Assembly (NCBI GenBank): GCA_023269675.1
Contig: JAHFSX010000018.1
Span: 52,558-116,557 of the forward strand
DNA length: 64,000 nucleotides
Source of the DNA: Verrucomicrobiota bacterium
GTDB lineage: Bacteria > Verrucomicrobiota > Kiritimatiellia > RFP12 > UBA1067
Direction of reading: 5' to 3'
The notes beneath the pieces were generated by a model, which did not search any database, was not told the DNA's origin, and saw nothing but the letters and a program-made list of their open reading frames with translations. Both the position numbers and the translations under genes were made by a program. Below, piece after piece: positions 18,483 through 26,543 of the stretch. Every line of letters begins with the position of its first letter. The first letter of the stretch is position 1.

Positions 18483-20381
18483 ATGGATCTCTTCACGCTC
18501 ATCGTCGTGCTCGTCTACCTTCTGGCCATCGGCTATCTCGGCTACCAAGGTTACCGCCAGACCAAAACCGCCTCGGACTATCTCGTCGCCGGCCGCAACG
18601 CGAACCCGGTGGTGATGGCGCTCTCGTACGGCGCGACCTTCATCAGCACCTCGGCCATCGTCGGCTTCGGCGGCGTGGCCGCCAACTTCGGCATGGGGCT
18701 GCTGTGGCTCACGGTGCTGAACATCTTCGTGGGCATCTTCATCGCCTTCGTCGTGCTCGGCAACCCCACGCGGCGCATGGGCCACCACCTCGACGCGCAC
18801 ACCTTCCCGGAGCTGATGGGCAAACGCTACGACAGCCGTTTCGTGCAGATCGTCTGCGCCCTCATCATCTTCTGTTTCATGCCGCTCTATGCCATGGCGG
18901 TCATCATCGGCGGCGCAGAGTTCATCGGGCCGATTTTTCACATTTCCTATGACGCCGCGCTCTACCTCTTCGCCGTCATCGTCGCGGCTTACGTCATCGC
19001 GGGCGGCATCAAGGGCGTCATGCTGACCGATGCCCTGCAGGGCGCGATCATGCTCGTGGGCATGGTCTTCCTCCTCGGGGTCACCTACCACACCCTCGGA
19101 GGCTTCACCGTCGCCCACCAGGCGCTCACCGATCTCGCCCCGCAGGTGCCCAAAGCCCTCGCCGCGATCGGGCACCAGGGCTGGACCTCCATGCCCGCCT
19201 TCGGCTGGGCCGCCGCCGGCGCGACCGGTCCCGAAGCCACCCGTTTCAACCTCTGGTGGATCATGGTCTCGACCATCGTCATGGGCGTGGGCATCGGCGT
19301 GCTCGCCCAGCCGCAGCTCATCGTGCGCTTCATGACGGTCAAGTCCAAGCAGTCCCTCAACCGCGGCGTCGCGACCGGCGGCATCTTCATCCTCTTCATG
19401 ACCGGCGTGGCTTTCGTGGTCGGCGCGCTCTCCAACGTCTACTTCGCCAAACACGAGACCATCCGCTGCCAGATCGTGGCGGAGAGCGTGCTGCTCGATC
19501 CGGGCGCCGACGGCAAGAGCCCGCTCACGCGCGTCCCGCTCGACGCCGCACCCGCCGTGACCGCGCGCGCCAAAGCGTTCATCGCCTACCGTCTCCCGGA
19601 TGACAAGGAGGACCAGCCGCTGAACTACCTGATCAAGACCCCGTCCGTCACCTTCACCCACGGCGCGGACGGCGCGCCCGACGTCATCCGCCCGGGCCTC
19701 ATCGCCATCGCCCGCACGGTCACGCTCGGCACCACCCTGCAAGGCAACAGCGACACGATCATCCCGCGCTACGTCAACAGCGCCTTCCCGAAGTGGTTCG
19801 GCGTGCTCTTTCTCATGACGCTGCTCTCCGCCGCCATGAGCACCCTCTCCAGCCAGCTCCACACCATGGGCACGGCGGTCGGGCGCGACATCTTCGAGCC
19901 CCTCAGCCGCGGCAACTCGGCGCGCACGGTGCTCATCACGCGCCTCGGCATCATGGTCGGCCTGATCGCCGCCATCATGCTGGGCAAGATGGTGCGCGGC
20001 AACATCATCGCGCTGGCCACCGCCATCTTCTTCGGCATCTGCGCGGCGACCTTCCTGCCCGCCTTCCTCGGCGGACTCTTCTGGAAACGCATGACGCGGC
20101 CGGCGGCCATCGCCTCCATGCTCACAGGCTTCGTCACCAGCGCCTTCTGGTCGGCCTGCATCAACGCCAAGACCGCCACCGGCCTCGGGCTCTGCAAGAC
20201 GCTCTTCGGGCAGCCCACGCTGCTGTCGGCTTCGTTCAGCCCCACCTGGGCCGTGGTGGACCCCATCCTGATCGCGTTGCCCGTCGCCGCCTTGACCGCC
20301 GTCGCCATCACGTTCATCACCAAGCCGCTGCCGGCGGCGCATGTGGCCTACGTGTTCGGCGGGCGCAAGCCGTCCAAGTAG
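18483..20381 (+). CDS. sodium:solute symporter (SSS) family transporter
   Basis: 632 residues, 13 or more hydrophobic helices. Conserved N-terminal 'DYLVAGRNANPVVMALSYG' and 'ISTSAIVGFGG' blocks of the SSS fold, and later 'SAAMSTLSSQLHTMGTAVGRD' typical of the Na2-site region. A soluble insertion of about 90 residues (around 325-415, containing KSPLTRVPLDAAP) interrupts the membrane part. It imports an organic solute with Na+; the substrate (sugar, acid or amino acid) is not determinable. Preceded by its small accessory protein 38 bases upstream. Confidence 0.88.
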   Translation: MDLFTLIVVLVYLLAIGYLGYQGYRQTKTASDYLVAGRNANPVVMALSYGATFISTSAIVGFGGVAANFGMGLLWLTVLNIFVGIFIAFVVLGNPTRRMGHHLDAHTFPELMGKRYDSRFVQIVCALIIFCFMPLYAMAVIIGGAEFIGPIFHISYDAALYLFAVIVAAYVIAGGIKGVMLTDALQGAIMLVGMVFLLGVTYHTLGGFTVAHQALTDLAPQVPKALAAIGHQGWTSMPAFGWAAAGATGPEATRFNLWWIMVSTIVMGVGIGVLAQPQLIVRFMTVKSKQSLNRGVATGGIFILFMTGVAFVVGALSNVYFAKHETIRCQIVAESVLLDPGADGKSPLTRVPLDAAPAVTARAKAFIAYRLPDDKEDQPLNYLIKTPSVTFTHGADGAPDVIRPGLIAIARTVTLGTTLQGNSDTIIPRYVNSAFPKWFGVLFLMTLLSAAMSTLSSQLHTMGTAVGRDIFEPLSRGNSARTVLITRLGIMVGLIAAIMLGKMVRGNIIALATAIFFGICAATFLPAFLGGLFWKRMTRPAAIASMLTGFVTSAFWSACINAKTATGLGLCKTLFGQPTLLSASFSPTWAVVDPILIALPVAALTAVAITFITKPLPAAHVAYVFGGRKPSK

Positions 20382-20415
20382 CGGGACCATCGGATGAAAT
20401 GACTGGGCTTTACTC

Positions 20416-20484
20416 GGCAGGGCGTGCGCTCCTGCGCCGCCGCTGATCGGCCAGAAACGGCGGCACGGAGTGCTCGCCCTGCCC
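20416..20484. repeat. interspersed inverted repeat, GGGCG(A/T)GCGCTCC family
   Basis: Arms GGCAGGGCGTGCGCTCC and its imperfect complement GGAGTGCTCGCCCTGCC enclose GCGCCGCCGCTG...CGGCGGC. Related copies occur at 23104-23187 and 53317-53460. The 220-base interval between the symporter and the next gene holds nothing else recognised. It may act as a bidirectional terminator or REP element. Confidence 0.6.
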
Positions 20485-20601
20485 GTCACTGCGAGACGAT
20501 TTAGCCCAAATCGTTCTTGCCCTTGGCAGAACAGGACCAGCAGCGAGCGCGGACGCGCACTCATAAGCGCTGGGAGGGCGAGCGTCCTCGCGAGCCGCCG
20601 T

Positions 20602-21570
20602 CTACGGGCGTGCCGCGCGGACGATCCGCCGCAATTGCATCAGCTGCGCATCGGAGAACGTGCCCACCGGCGCGACGGACGCGTCATAGTTCGGGCCCAG
20701 GTCGAGCGTCACGGCCCCGCCCTTCGCCGTCACCGCGCCGGCCCACCGCGCCCAGTCCTCGTCCGGATGCCGCGTGTCGCGCGCCCCCCAGCTCTTGCCC
20801 AAGAAGGTCAGCACGTGCCACTGCGAACCTTCCAGCCAACGCCCCGCGCACGCGTACGTAAGCGGGTCGTTGAGCTCGCCTGCCGTGAAGTCCTCCGCGT
20901 CGGTCCAGCGCTTCAGGCTCACGCCGGGATTGAACGTCACCACCGCCTGCGGATTGCCGTGCTTCGCGGCCGCGGCATACACGCGGGCGATCTCGGAATC
21001 GAAGCCAACCCAGGCGTAACCGCCATCGAACCACCAGCCGGAGACGGCGTCGCCATAACGGTCAGACCACTCGCGGATCACCCCGGCCCACTGCCGGGCA
21101 AAGGCCAGATCGATTTTGCGGTCGCGGTTCACCGGCGTTTCAGGCAGCCCGAACGCCCGGACCGCGCGCAGGTCGCCGTTCGGCGTCTGGCACGGCAGGT
21201 AGAGCATGAGACGGATGCCGTGCGGCTTCAGCGCCGCCGCGAGCTCCATCGGCAGGTCGCGCGCCGCGCAGCGCTCGCCCGGCGCATAACCCGTGACGGC
21301 GCCATAGGCGGCGTTGGGCGCGTTCAGATAGCCCGAGTTCTGGCCCAGCGTGAAAACGAAATAGCGGACACCGGCGTCGGCCAGCTGTTTCGCCACCGCC
21401 GGAACATCGAACTTTTCAACCAGAGGGAAGTTGGCTTCGCCTGGCAAGAAATGCATGAACGCGCCGACTTTCGCCTCAGCCATCCAAGCGGTCGCCGGGT
21501 TCATCTCCCCGGCCATCCCGCTCCCTGCCAGCAGAAACGCCGCACAGGCCCCCCTCACAACTGCATTCAT
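20602..21570 (-). CDS. exported alpha-L-fucosidase-like (GH29-related) protein
   Basis: 322 residues with signal peptide (MNAVVRGACAAFLLAGSGMAG). 'WMAEAKVGAFMHFLPGEANF' resembles the 'KFGIFIHWG' entry of GH29 fucosidases, and 'GWWFDGGYAW' contains the acid segment where the nucleophile Asp lies. The mature part is shorter than full GH29 enzymes and lacks the C-terminal beta domain. Substrate inferred to be a plant or algal glycan. ATG chosen after CGGGAG. Neighbouring genes encode another exported glycan enzyme on the same strand. Confidence 0.65.
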   Translation of the reverse strand: MNAVVRGACAAFLLAGSGMAGEMNPATAWMAEAKVGAFMHFLPGEANFPLVEKFDVPAVAKQLADAGVRYFVFTLGQNSGYLNAPNAAYGAVTGYAPGERCAARDLPMELAAALKPHGIRLMLYLPCQTPNGDLRAVRAFGLPETPVNRDRKIDLAFARQWAGVIREWSDRYGDAVSGWWFDGGYAWVGFDSEIARVYAAAAKHGNPQAVVTFNPGVSLKRWTDAEDFTAGELNDPLTYACAGRWLEGSQWHVLTFLGKSWGARDTRHPDEDWARWAGAVTAKGGAVTLDLGPNYDASVAPVGTFSDAQLMQLRRIVRAARP

Positions 21571-21593
21571 GCGCTCTCCCGTTTGCCTGCCCC

Positions 21594-21652
21594 GCACGCC
21601 CAGGGATGGGCGTGCCACTACCGGATGTGCCCTGCGCATCCCTGCGCATGGG
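21594..21652. repeat. interspersed palindromic repeat, GCACGCCCA family
   Basis: GCACGCCCAGGGATGGGCGTGC hairpin followed by a conserved GGATGTGCCCTGCGCATCCCTGCGCAT segment. Other copies: 25335-25394, 52425-52472 and 52560-52608. All are intergenic. Confidence 0.7.
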
Positions 21653-21700
21653 GCTGCCGTTGCCAAAGGACGTGCCGGCACGTGAGCGGCCATTCCCCGA

Positions 21701-23059
21701 TCATTTGACCGCGCCGCTGTCGTCGAAGCCCTGCACGCCCTCCTGCACCAGCGCCGCGCGGCCGCTGCCGCCCCCGTCCTTAAAGCTCATCTTGCCGCGC
21801 AGGGTCAGCCCGTCCACGTCGCGCGCGAAAAGCCCGAAAGCCGGCATCACGCCGTTGGCCTTGGCGTCCGGATACTTGCCCGTCGGGCGTTTCGGCGACC
21901 CCGGCGCCTTGGCGACCGACTCCTGGGTGCGCACATCGAAATCGGCCAGCGTGACCTTGCCGATGCGGCCGCCCGCGCTGACGTTGATCTGCGACGCCGC
22001 TATGGACCGCGCACATGTCAGCCGCTCGATCACGATGTCGCCGAGCGCGCCGAGATCCGACTCGCGGTGCGAGTCGCGGTCCTGCAGCTGGATGAACACC
22101 GGCGCGTAGCAGTCCTCGATGGTGTAGTCGCGGCAGGTGATGTTGCGCACCTTGGCGCCGTCGTTGGACTGCAGGCTGATCGCCGCGATGCAGACGCCCG
22201 AAGGGATCGGGTTCTTGCCCGTCGCCTCGCGGTGCTTGCGCACGGTGATGCGCTCGAACAGCACGTTCTGGATGTCCCCCACCGTCTCGGTGCCGATCTT
22301 GGTGGCGTTGCAGGTCGTGGCGATCACGCAGTCGCGCACCGTAATGTCCGACATGACCGGATGCCTGTCCGTCGGGACGCTCTTGCCCAGCTCGCTCTTG
22401 AGGCAGATCCCGTCGTCGCCGGTCTCGATGTCGCACTTCTCAATCAGCGCGCGGCGGCAGCAGACCAGATCGATGCCGTCGGTGCAGTGCTGCGCGGCAT
22501 AGGCCCGGTTCCGGATGGTCACCCCGCGGACCACCACATCCTCACACGCGTTCAGCCGGCAGGTCCAGTGCATGCTGTGGCGCAAGGTGACACCCTCGAT
22601 CAGGATCTCTTTGCAGTGTTGGAAATGGATCACGTAGTGCGGCCGCCGGACCTTCAGGGCTTCGCCTGCCGCGTCGTAGAAGCAGTCGCCTCCGCCCTCG
22701 ATCACGCCCGTGCCCACCACCGCAATGTTGGTCGCGTTTTCCGCGCCGATAACCGGCAGCTTCTCCTCGCCATAGTCCGCCGGGTCGCGGCTCGGACGCA
22801 GCACAGCGCCCTCGTCCAGACGCAGCGTCACGCCGCTCTTGAGCGCCAGCGCGGTCACGCGGTAGACGCCCCTGGGCACCGTCACCTCGCCCCCGCCGCC
22901 GGCGGCGACCTGGTCGATCGCGCCTTGAATGCGCCCGGTGCTCAGCGCCCGTCCCTCCGGATCGGCTCCCGCCTGCACGACATCGACCGTCGCGGCACCG
23001 GCCAGCCACGCCAGCGCGCACACGCATCCCGCCAACACCCCCCGGACCCGTGACATCAT
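21701..23059 (-). CDS. exported glycoside hydrolase family 28 (polygalacturonase-like)
   Basis: 452 residues with signal peptide. The beta-helix begins with an 'IQGAIDQVAAGGGGEVTVP' block typical of pectin enzymes. Catalytic segments: TDGIDLV (near 255) and GDDGICLKS (near 276), matching the NTD and DD aspartates of GH28. The usual downstream GHG is not obvious. It likely hydrolyses galacturonan or a related uronic acid polymer outside the cytoplasm. ATG at 23059 is preceded by AGGAG. Follows a zeta-type module on the same strand but separated by repeats. Confidence 0.82.
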   Translation of the reverse strand: MMSRVRGVLAGCVCALAWLAGAATVDVVQAGADPEGRALSTGRIQGAIDQVAAGGGGEVTVPRGVYRVTALALKSGVTLRLDEGAVLRPSRDPADYGEEKLPVIGAENATNIAVVGTGVIEGGGDCFYDAAGEALKVRRPHYVIHFQHCKEILIEGVTLRHSMHWTCRLNACEDVVVRGVTIRNRAYAAQHCTDGIDLVCCRRALIEKCDIETGDDGICLKSELGKSVPTDRHPVMSDITVRDCVIATTCNATKIGTETVGDIQNVLFERITVRKHREATGKNPIPSGVCIAAISLQSNDGAKVRNITCRDYTIEDCYAPVFIQLQDRDSHRESDLGALGDIVIERLTCARSIAASQINVSAGGRIGKVTLADFDVRTQESVAKAPGSPKRPTGKYPDAKANGVMPAFGLFARDVDGLTLRGKMSFKDGGGSGRAALVQEGVQGFDDSGAVK

Positions 23060-23103
23060 CGTGATCTCCTGCTGTACTTTTGGCAGAATTGCCCAAAACG
23101 AAA

Positions 23104-23187
23104 ACGGTCGGGCGAGCGCTCCGCGCCGCCGCGCATCGGTCAAGCGTACAGGTCGGCTCGGCGGCACGGAGTGTTCGCCCGACCGCT
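23104..23187. repeat. interspersed inverted repeat, GGGCGAGCGCTCC family
   Basis: CGGTCGGGCGAGCGCTCCGC on the left and an imperfect complement ending GGAGTGTTCGCCCGACCG on the right enclose about 40 bases. Same family as 20416-20484 and 53317-53460. A partial further copy (GGCACGGGCTGCTCGTCC) follows at about 23205-23225. Confidence 0.6.
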
Positions 23188-23263
23188 GAGCACAAGCCCG
23201 TACGGCGGCACGGGCTGCTCGTCCAACCGCCGAGTTCAAGAAATCTCTGCCGGAAAACGCCGC

Positions 23264-24031
23264 CTACTTCGGCACGAGCGCGGGCAGGCTGCGGGTGATC
23301 CAGTCCGGAAGCAGCGGCTCATGCGCGACCACTTCCGTACCCCGCCTGATTTCCAGCTTCAGCGACGCGCCCGTGTAGGTGTTGTCGAACAGGCAGGCCT
23401 GGTCCGACAGGGCGACGGCCTCCTTCAGCGAGGCCAGCGAGCGCTCGTACTGTTCGACCACGAGGGCGTCGGGCATGCCGCGCCCCCCCTGCGTCACGCG
23501 GAGCCCCACGCGCTGCTTGCAGATTTCCGGCGAGGCCACGCAGACATAGTACAGGTAGACCTGGTATCCCGCCGCCTTCGCCTGCCGCATCAGCGACAGC
23601 TCGGAGGGCTCAGGGAACACCGCTTCAAAAGCGATGTCCTCGCCCGCCTCGAGCAGCCGGGTCAGCAGGTAATCCGCGAGGATCGCCATCGCGTAAGACA
23701 GCCGCGCGGAATGGTCGCACGTTTCAGGGAGCGTCAGACGCCCGTCCTGAAGCACGACAAAGGGGCACTCCCCGTATTGCTCGCGCAGGGGGTGCGCCCC
23801 GTAAAACGCCTTGAGGTCGTCGCCGCTCAGCGAAGCGTGGATGGCCGACAGCACGACGCCCGCGCTGGTTTCCAGCTTCCGCTGCAGCTCCTCGGCGTTG
23901 ATGTTGGCCCCGATACGGTAATTCTCAGCGCTGAACTGGACCACCGAGGACTTGCCTGACCCGTTGGGTCCGGCGAAAACCCGCAAGCGTTTAACGCGCG
24001 GCGTCGGCGAAGGTATACTGTTTGTTGACAT
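23264..24031 (-). CDS. zeta-toxin-family P-loop kinase
   Basis: 255 residues. Walker A GPNGSGKS near residue 20, NAEELQRKLE (substrate Asp/Asn region) near 42, and 'FEAVF' in the middle, as in the COG4185/zeta-toxin ATPase family, followed by 'GYQVYLYYV' and an Arg-rich 'KQRVGLRVTQGGRGMPD'. Zeta toxins phosphorylate UDP-N-acetyl sugars; other members have unknown substrates. The gene start overlaps the small upstream gene by 41 bases, suggesting a toxin-antitoxin module. Confidence 0.72.
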   Translation of the reverse strand: MSTNSIPSPTPRVKRLRVFAGPNGSGKSSVVQFSAENYRIGANINAEELQRKLETSAGVVLSAIHASLSGDDLKAFYGAHPLREQYGECPFVVLQDGRLTLPETCDHSARLSYAMAILADYLLTRLLEAGEDIAFEAVFPEPSELSLMRQAKAAGYQVYLYYVCVASPEICKQRVGLRVTQGGRGMPDALVVEQYERSLASLKEAVALSDQACLFDNTYTGASLKLEIRRGTEVVAHEPLLPDWITRSLPALVPK

Positions 24032-24233
24032 CGATAGTACTGGTTTTCAGTGCGACTTTTAAGACATGTCTCGGCGACTTGACGATGCAAGCGCCCTCGG
24101 CGTGCTCCACGAAATAACCGACCCGGTTGGCCAGCCGCGCCGCCTTGCGCGTCGCTTTTCTGGCGAGCACCGCGACACGGGCGACATCGTCGTCGAAATC
24201 GGGAAGCTCAATGTGTGTATCCTGACTCATCAT
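23991..24233 (-). CDS. small antitoxin-like protein paired with zeta-family kinase
   Basis: 80 residues, charged, no membrane segment. No antitoxin family is recognised with certainty. The case for a role as antitoxin rests on size, acidic N-terminus (IELPDFDDDVARV), position directly upstream and a 41-base overlap with the zeta-type gene. ATGATG start is possible at 24233 or 24230. Confidence 0.55.
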   Translation of the reverse strand: MMSQDTHIELPDFDDDVARVAVLARKATRKAARLANRVGYFVEHAEGACIVKSPRHVLKVALKTSTIDVNKQYTFADAAR

Positions 24234-24304
24234 CCATCATCCTCAGTTGCTTTTCGGCGGATTATATCAGAGTCCGGTTCGGAGGTGGGAAAAAGTCTGC
24301 CCCC

Positions 24305-25246
24305 TCATTCGAACCGCTTCACCGGGCTGTGGCAATAGGGCGTCTTTCCCTTGTGAAAGTAGTAGTCCTGATGGTAAGTCTCCGCGGGCCAGAAGGTCGA
24401 GGCCGGCTCCACGCGCGTGGCCACCTTGAAGCCCTTGTCGCGCAGCAGCCCGATCAGCTTCTCGGCCGTCGCTTTCTGCTCCTCGTCGCGGTAGAACACG
24501 ACCGAGCGGTACTGCTCGCCGATGTCGGGCCCCTGCCGGTCCGTCTGCGTCGGATCGTGGATCTCGAAGAAGAGCCGCGCCAGCGCCTCGTACGTCGTCT
24601 GCTTCGGGTCGAAGAGCACCTCGACCGCCTCGATGTGCCCCGTGCGTTTGCCGCACACCTGCTCGTAGGTGGGGTGCTCGGTCTTGCCGCCGGTGTAGCC
24701 GCTCACCGCGCGGATCACGCCCTTGGCCTGCTGCAGATAGTACTCCACGCCCCAGAAACAGCCGCCCGCGAAGACCGCCCGCTGAAACGGCTGGTCCAGC
24801 TGGGCCTCGGCCACGAAGTCCATGGAGACCGAGTTCACGCAGTGGCGCGTGTTTTTCGGCGTCAGCCGCTCGCCGAGGAAGACGTGGCCCAAGTGTCCGC
24901 CGCAGGTGGCGCAGAGGATCTCCGTCCGCTGCCCGTCCGCATCCTTCTCATGCCGCACCGCGCCCGGCACCTCGGCGTCAAACGACGGCCAGCCGCACCC
25001 CGAATGGAACTTGTCCTCCGACCGGTACAAGGCCGCTCCGCACCGGCGGCAGGTGTAGACGCCGGCCGCGTCCTGCTTGTCGTATTTGCCCGAGAAGGGC
25101 CGCTCCGTGCCCTTTTTGACGATCACACGCTCCTCATCCGCCGTCAGTTTCCGCCACGTCGCATCCATAGGAACCTCCGCCTGCGACAGCGCCGCGAAAG
25201 CGGCGGCCGCCAGCCCGATGACGAATTTAAAATACGCGCTTTTCAT
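24305..25246 (-). CDS. msrAB: bifunctional methionine sulfoxide reductase MsrB-MsrA, exported
   Basis: 313 residues. Signal peptide about 1-23, then an MsrB domain (about 27-150: CRRCG and CATCGGHLGH zinc cysteines, catalytic Cys in RHCVNS), then an MsrA domain (about 160-313: GGCFWGVE with catalytic Cys). Order is B then A. The enzyme reduces both sulfoxide epimers of Met in damaged proteins, here probably in the periplasm. ATG at 25246 begins the signal peptide; the longer upstream open frame is antisense to mutM. Electron donor not visible nearby. Confidence 0.92.
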   Translation of the reverse strand: MKSAYFKFVIGLAAAAFAALSQAEVPMDATWRKLTADEERVIVKKGTERPFSGKYDKQDAAGVYTCRRCGAALYRSEDKFHSGCGWPSFDAEVPGAVRHEKDADGQRTEILCATCGGHLGHVFLGERLTPKNTRHCVNSVSMDFVAEAQLDQPFQRAVFAGGCFWGVEYYLQQAKGVIRAVSGYTGGKTEHPTYEQVCGKRTGHIEAVEVLFDPKQTTYEALARLFFEIHDPTQTDRQGPDIGEQYRSVVFYRDEEQKATAEKLIGLLRDKGFKVATRVEPASTFWPAETYHQDYYFHKGKTPYCHSPVKRFE

Positions 25247-25334
25247 GCTTTCAGTATAGCCGCTCGGCCCGCCGGACACAAGCGCGGCGGAGCGGAAAAC
25301 TCCCACCCGCGCCCAGACCGAACCCTCCATCCCG

Positions 25335-25394
25335 CACGCCCAAGGATGGGCGTGCCACATCCGGGAATGTGCCATGCGCATCCCTGCGCATGGG
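25335..25394. repeat. interspersed palindromic repeat, GCACGCCCA family
   Basis: GCACGCCCAAGGATGGGCGTGC followed by ACATCCGGGAATGTGCCATGCGCATCCCTGCGCAT. It lies in the divergent interval between msrAB and mutM. Confidence 0.7.
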
Positions 25395-25474
25395 CGCGGC
25401 GACGCGTCCGCGCATTTTGCTTGTTTTTCTTTTTGTCGGAAATGTTCTAACCTATTCCCCGCAAAGGAACGCTT

Positions 25475-26305
25475 ATGCCCGAACTCCCCGAAGTCGAAAC
25501 CATCGTGCGCGACCTGCGCGCGCAGGGACTGGAACAGGCGGTCATCCGCGCCGTCGAGGTCCGCTGGCCGCGCACCGTCGCCGGCCTGACGCCGCAGCGT
25601 TTCGCCCGCGCCCTGACCGGCCGCACCGTCACCCGCGTCGCGCGCCGCGCCAAATACATCGTCGTCACGCTCGACACCGGGGGCCGTCTGCTGATCCACC
25701 TGCGCATGACCGGCAAGCTGCGCTTCGCCGCCGCGGGGGAGCAGCCCGGCAGGCACGACCATGTGCTGATCACCCTGGGCGACGGACGCCGCCTCGTTTT
25801 CCACGACACGCGCAAGTTCGGCCGCTTCAGCCTCTGCGCCGCGGGCGAGGACCCGTTCGCCGCTCTCGGCCCCGAACCGCTGGACGCGGCCTTCACCGCG
25901 GCCGCGCTGCGCGGGCGCCTCGCCGGAAAAAGCCGCATGCTCAAGCCGCTGCTGTTGGATCAGACGTGCGTGGCCGGCCTCGGCAACATCTACGTGGACG
26001 AGGCGCTGTGGCAGGCCCGGCTGCACCCGCAGCGCCGCGCCGACACGCTCACCGCGGCGGAGCTCCGGCGCCTGCATTCCGCCATCCGCGAGGTGCTCCA
26101 GCGCGGCGTCGACAACAGCGGCACCACCCTGGGCTCGGGCGAAGCCAACTTCTACAGCGTGGCCGGACACCGCGGCCGCAACGCCGACGCCCTGAAGGTG
26201 TTCCGCCGCGACGGCCTGCCCTGCCCGCGCTGCGGCACGCTCCTGGCCCGCAGCGTGGTCGCCCAGCGCGGCACCCACTTCTGCCCCGCCTGCCAACGGA
26301 TATAG
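25475..26305 (+). CDS. mutM: formamidopyrimidine-DNA glycosylase
   Basis: 276 residues. N-terminal MPELPEVE (Pro2 catalytic amine, Glu3), Lys in 'RMTGKLRF' near 77, and a C-terminal zinc finger CPRCG...CPACQ. MutM removes oxidised purines such as 8-oxoguanine and cuts the abasic site. The order and length match the family. Start is fixed by the invariant MPE. It is divergent from msrAB, another oxidative-damage repair gene. Confidence 0.95.
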   Translation: MPELPEVETIVRDLRAQGLEQAVIRAVEVRWPRTVAGLTPQRFARALTGRTVTRVARRAKYIVVTLDTGGRLLIHLRMTGKLRFAAAGEQPGRHDHVLITLGDGRRLVFHDTRKFGRFSLCAAGEDPFAALGPEPLDAAFTAAALRGRLAGKSRMLKPLLLDQTCVAGLGNIYVDEALWQARLHPQRRADTLTAAELRRLHSAIREVLQRGVDNSGTTLGSGEANFYSVAGHRGRNADALKVFRRDGLPCPRCGTLLARSVVAQRGTHFCPACQRI

Positions 26306-26439
26306 GGGTTCAGGGTTGCGCTGAAGAAGTCGCCCATGAACGGTCGGGACGGAGCCCGACCCTCCAGCATGCGAGAAAAACACGCCGCTGTGCGCTTGGA
26401 GGGACGACCTCCGTGTCGTCCGCTGAGTTTTTCAATGCA

Positions 26440-26539
26440 ACCTGTTTAGGTGTTTAGACTGTCAGGCTGTTAGGTCGATGGGCTCGGAGACGTTGGCAAC
26501 TTTCAGCCTAACAGCCTAACTGTCCAACTGCCTGTCAGG
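26440..26539. repeat. intergenic CAGCCTAAC/CTGTTAGG short repeats
   Basis: Short words around CTGTTAGG and its complement CCTAACAG recur (TGTCAGGCTGTTAGG... and AGCCTAACAGCCTAACTG). A very similar cluster is present at 50698-50805 upstream of hoxH. No gene or clear terminator lies in this 238-base gap. Confidence 0.5.
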
Positions 26540-26543
26540 CTCC

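Noticed and set aside
25247-26383. N-terminal extension of MsrBA by 379 residues
   Set aside because: It is the antisense of mutM and precedes an obvious signal peptide start at 25246.
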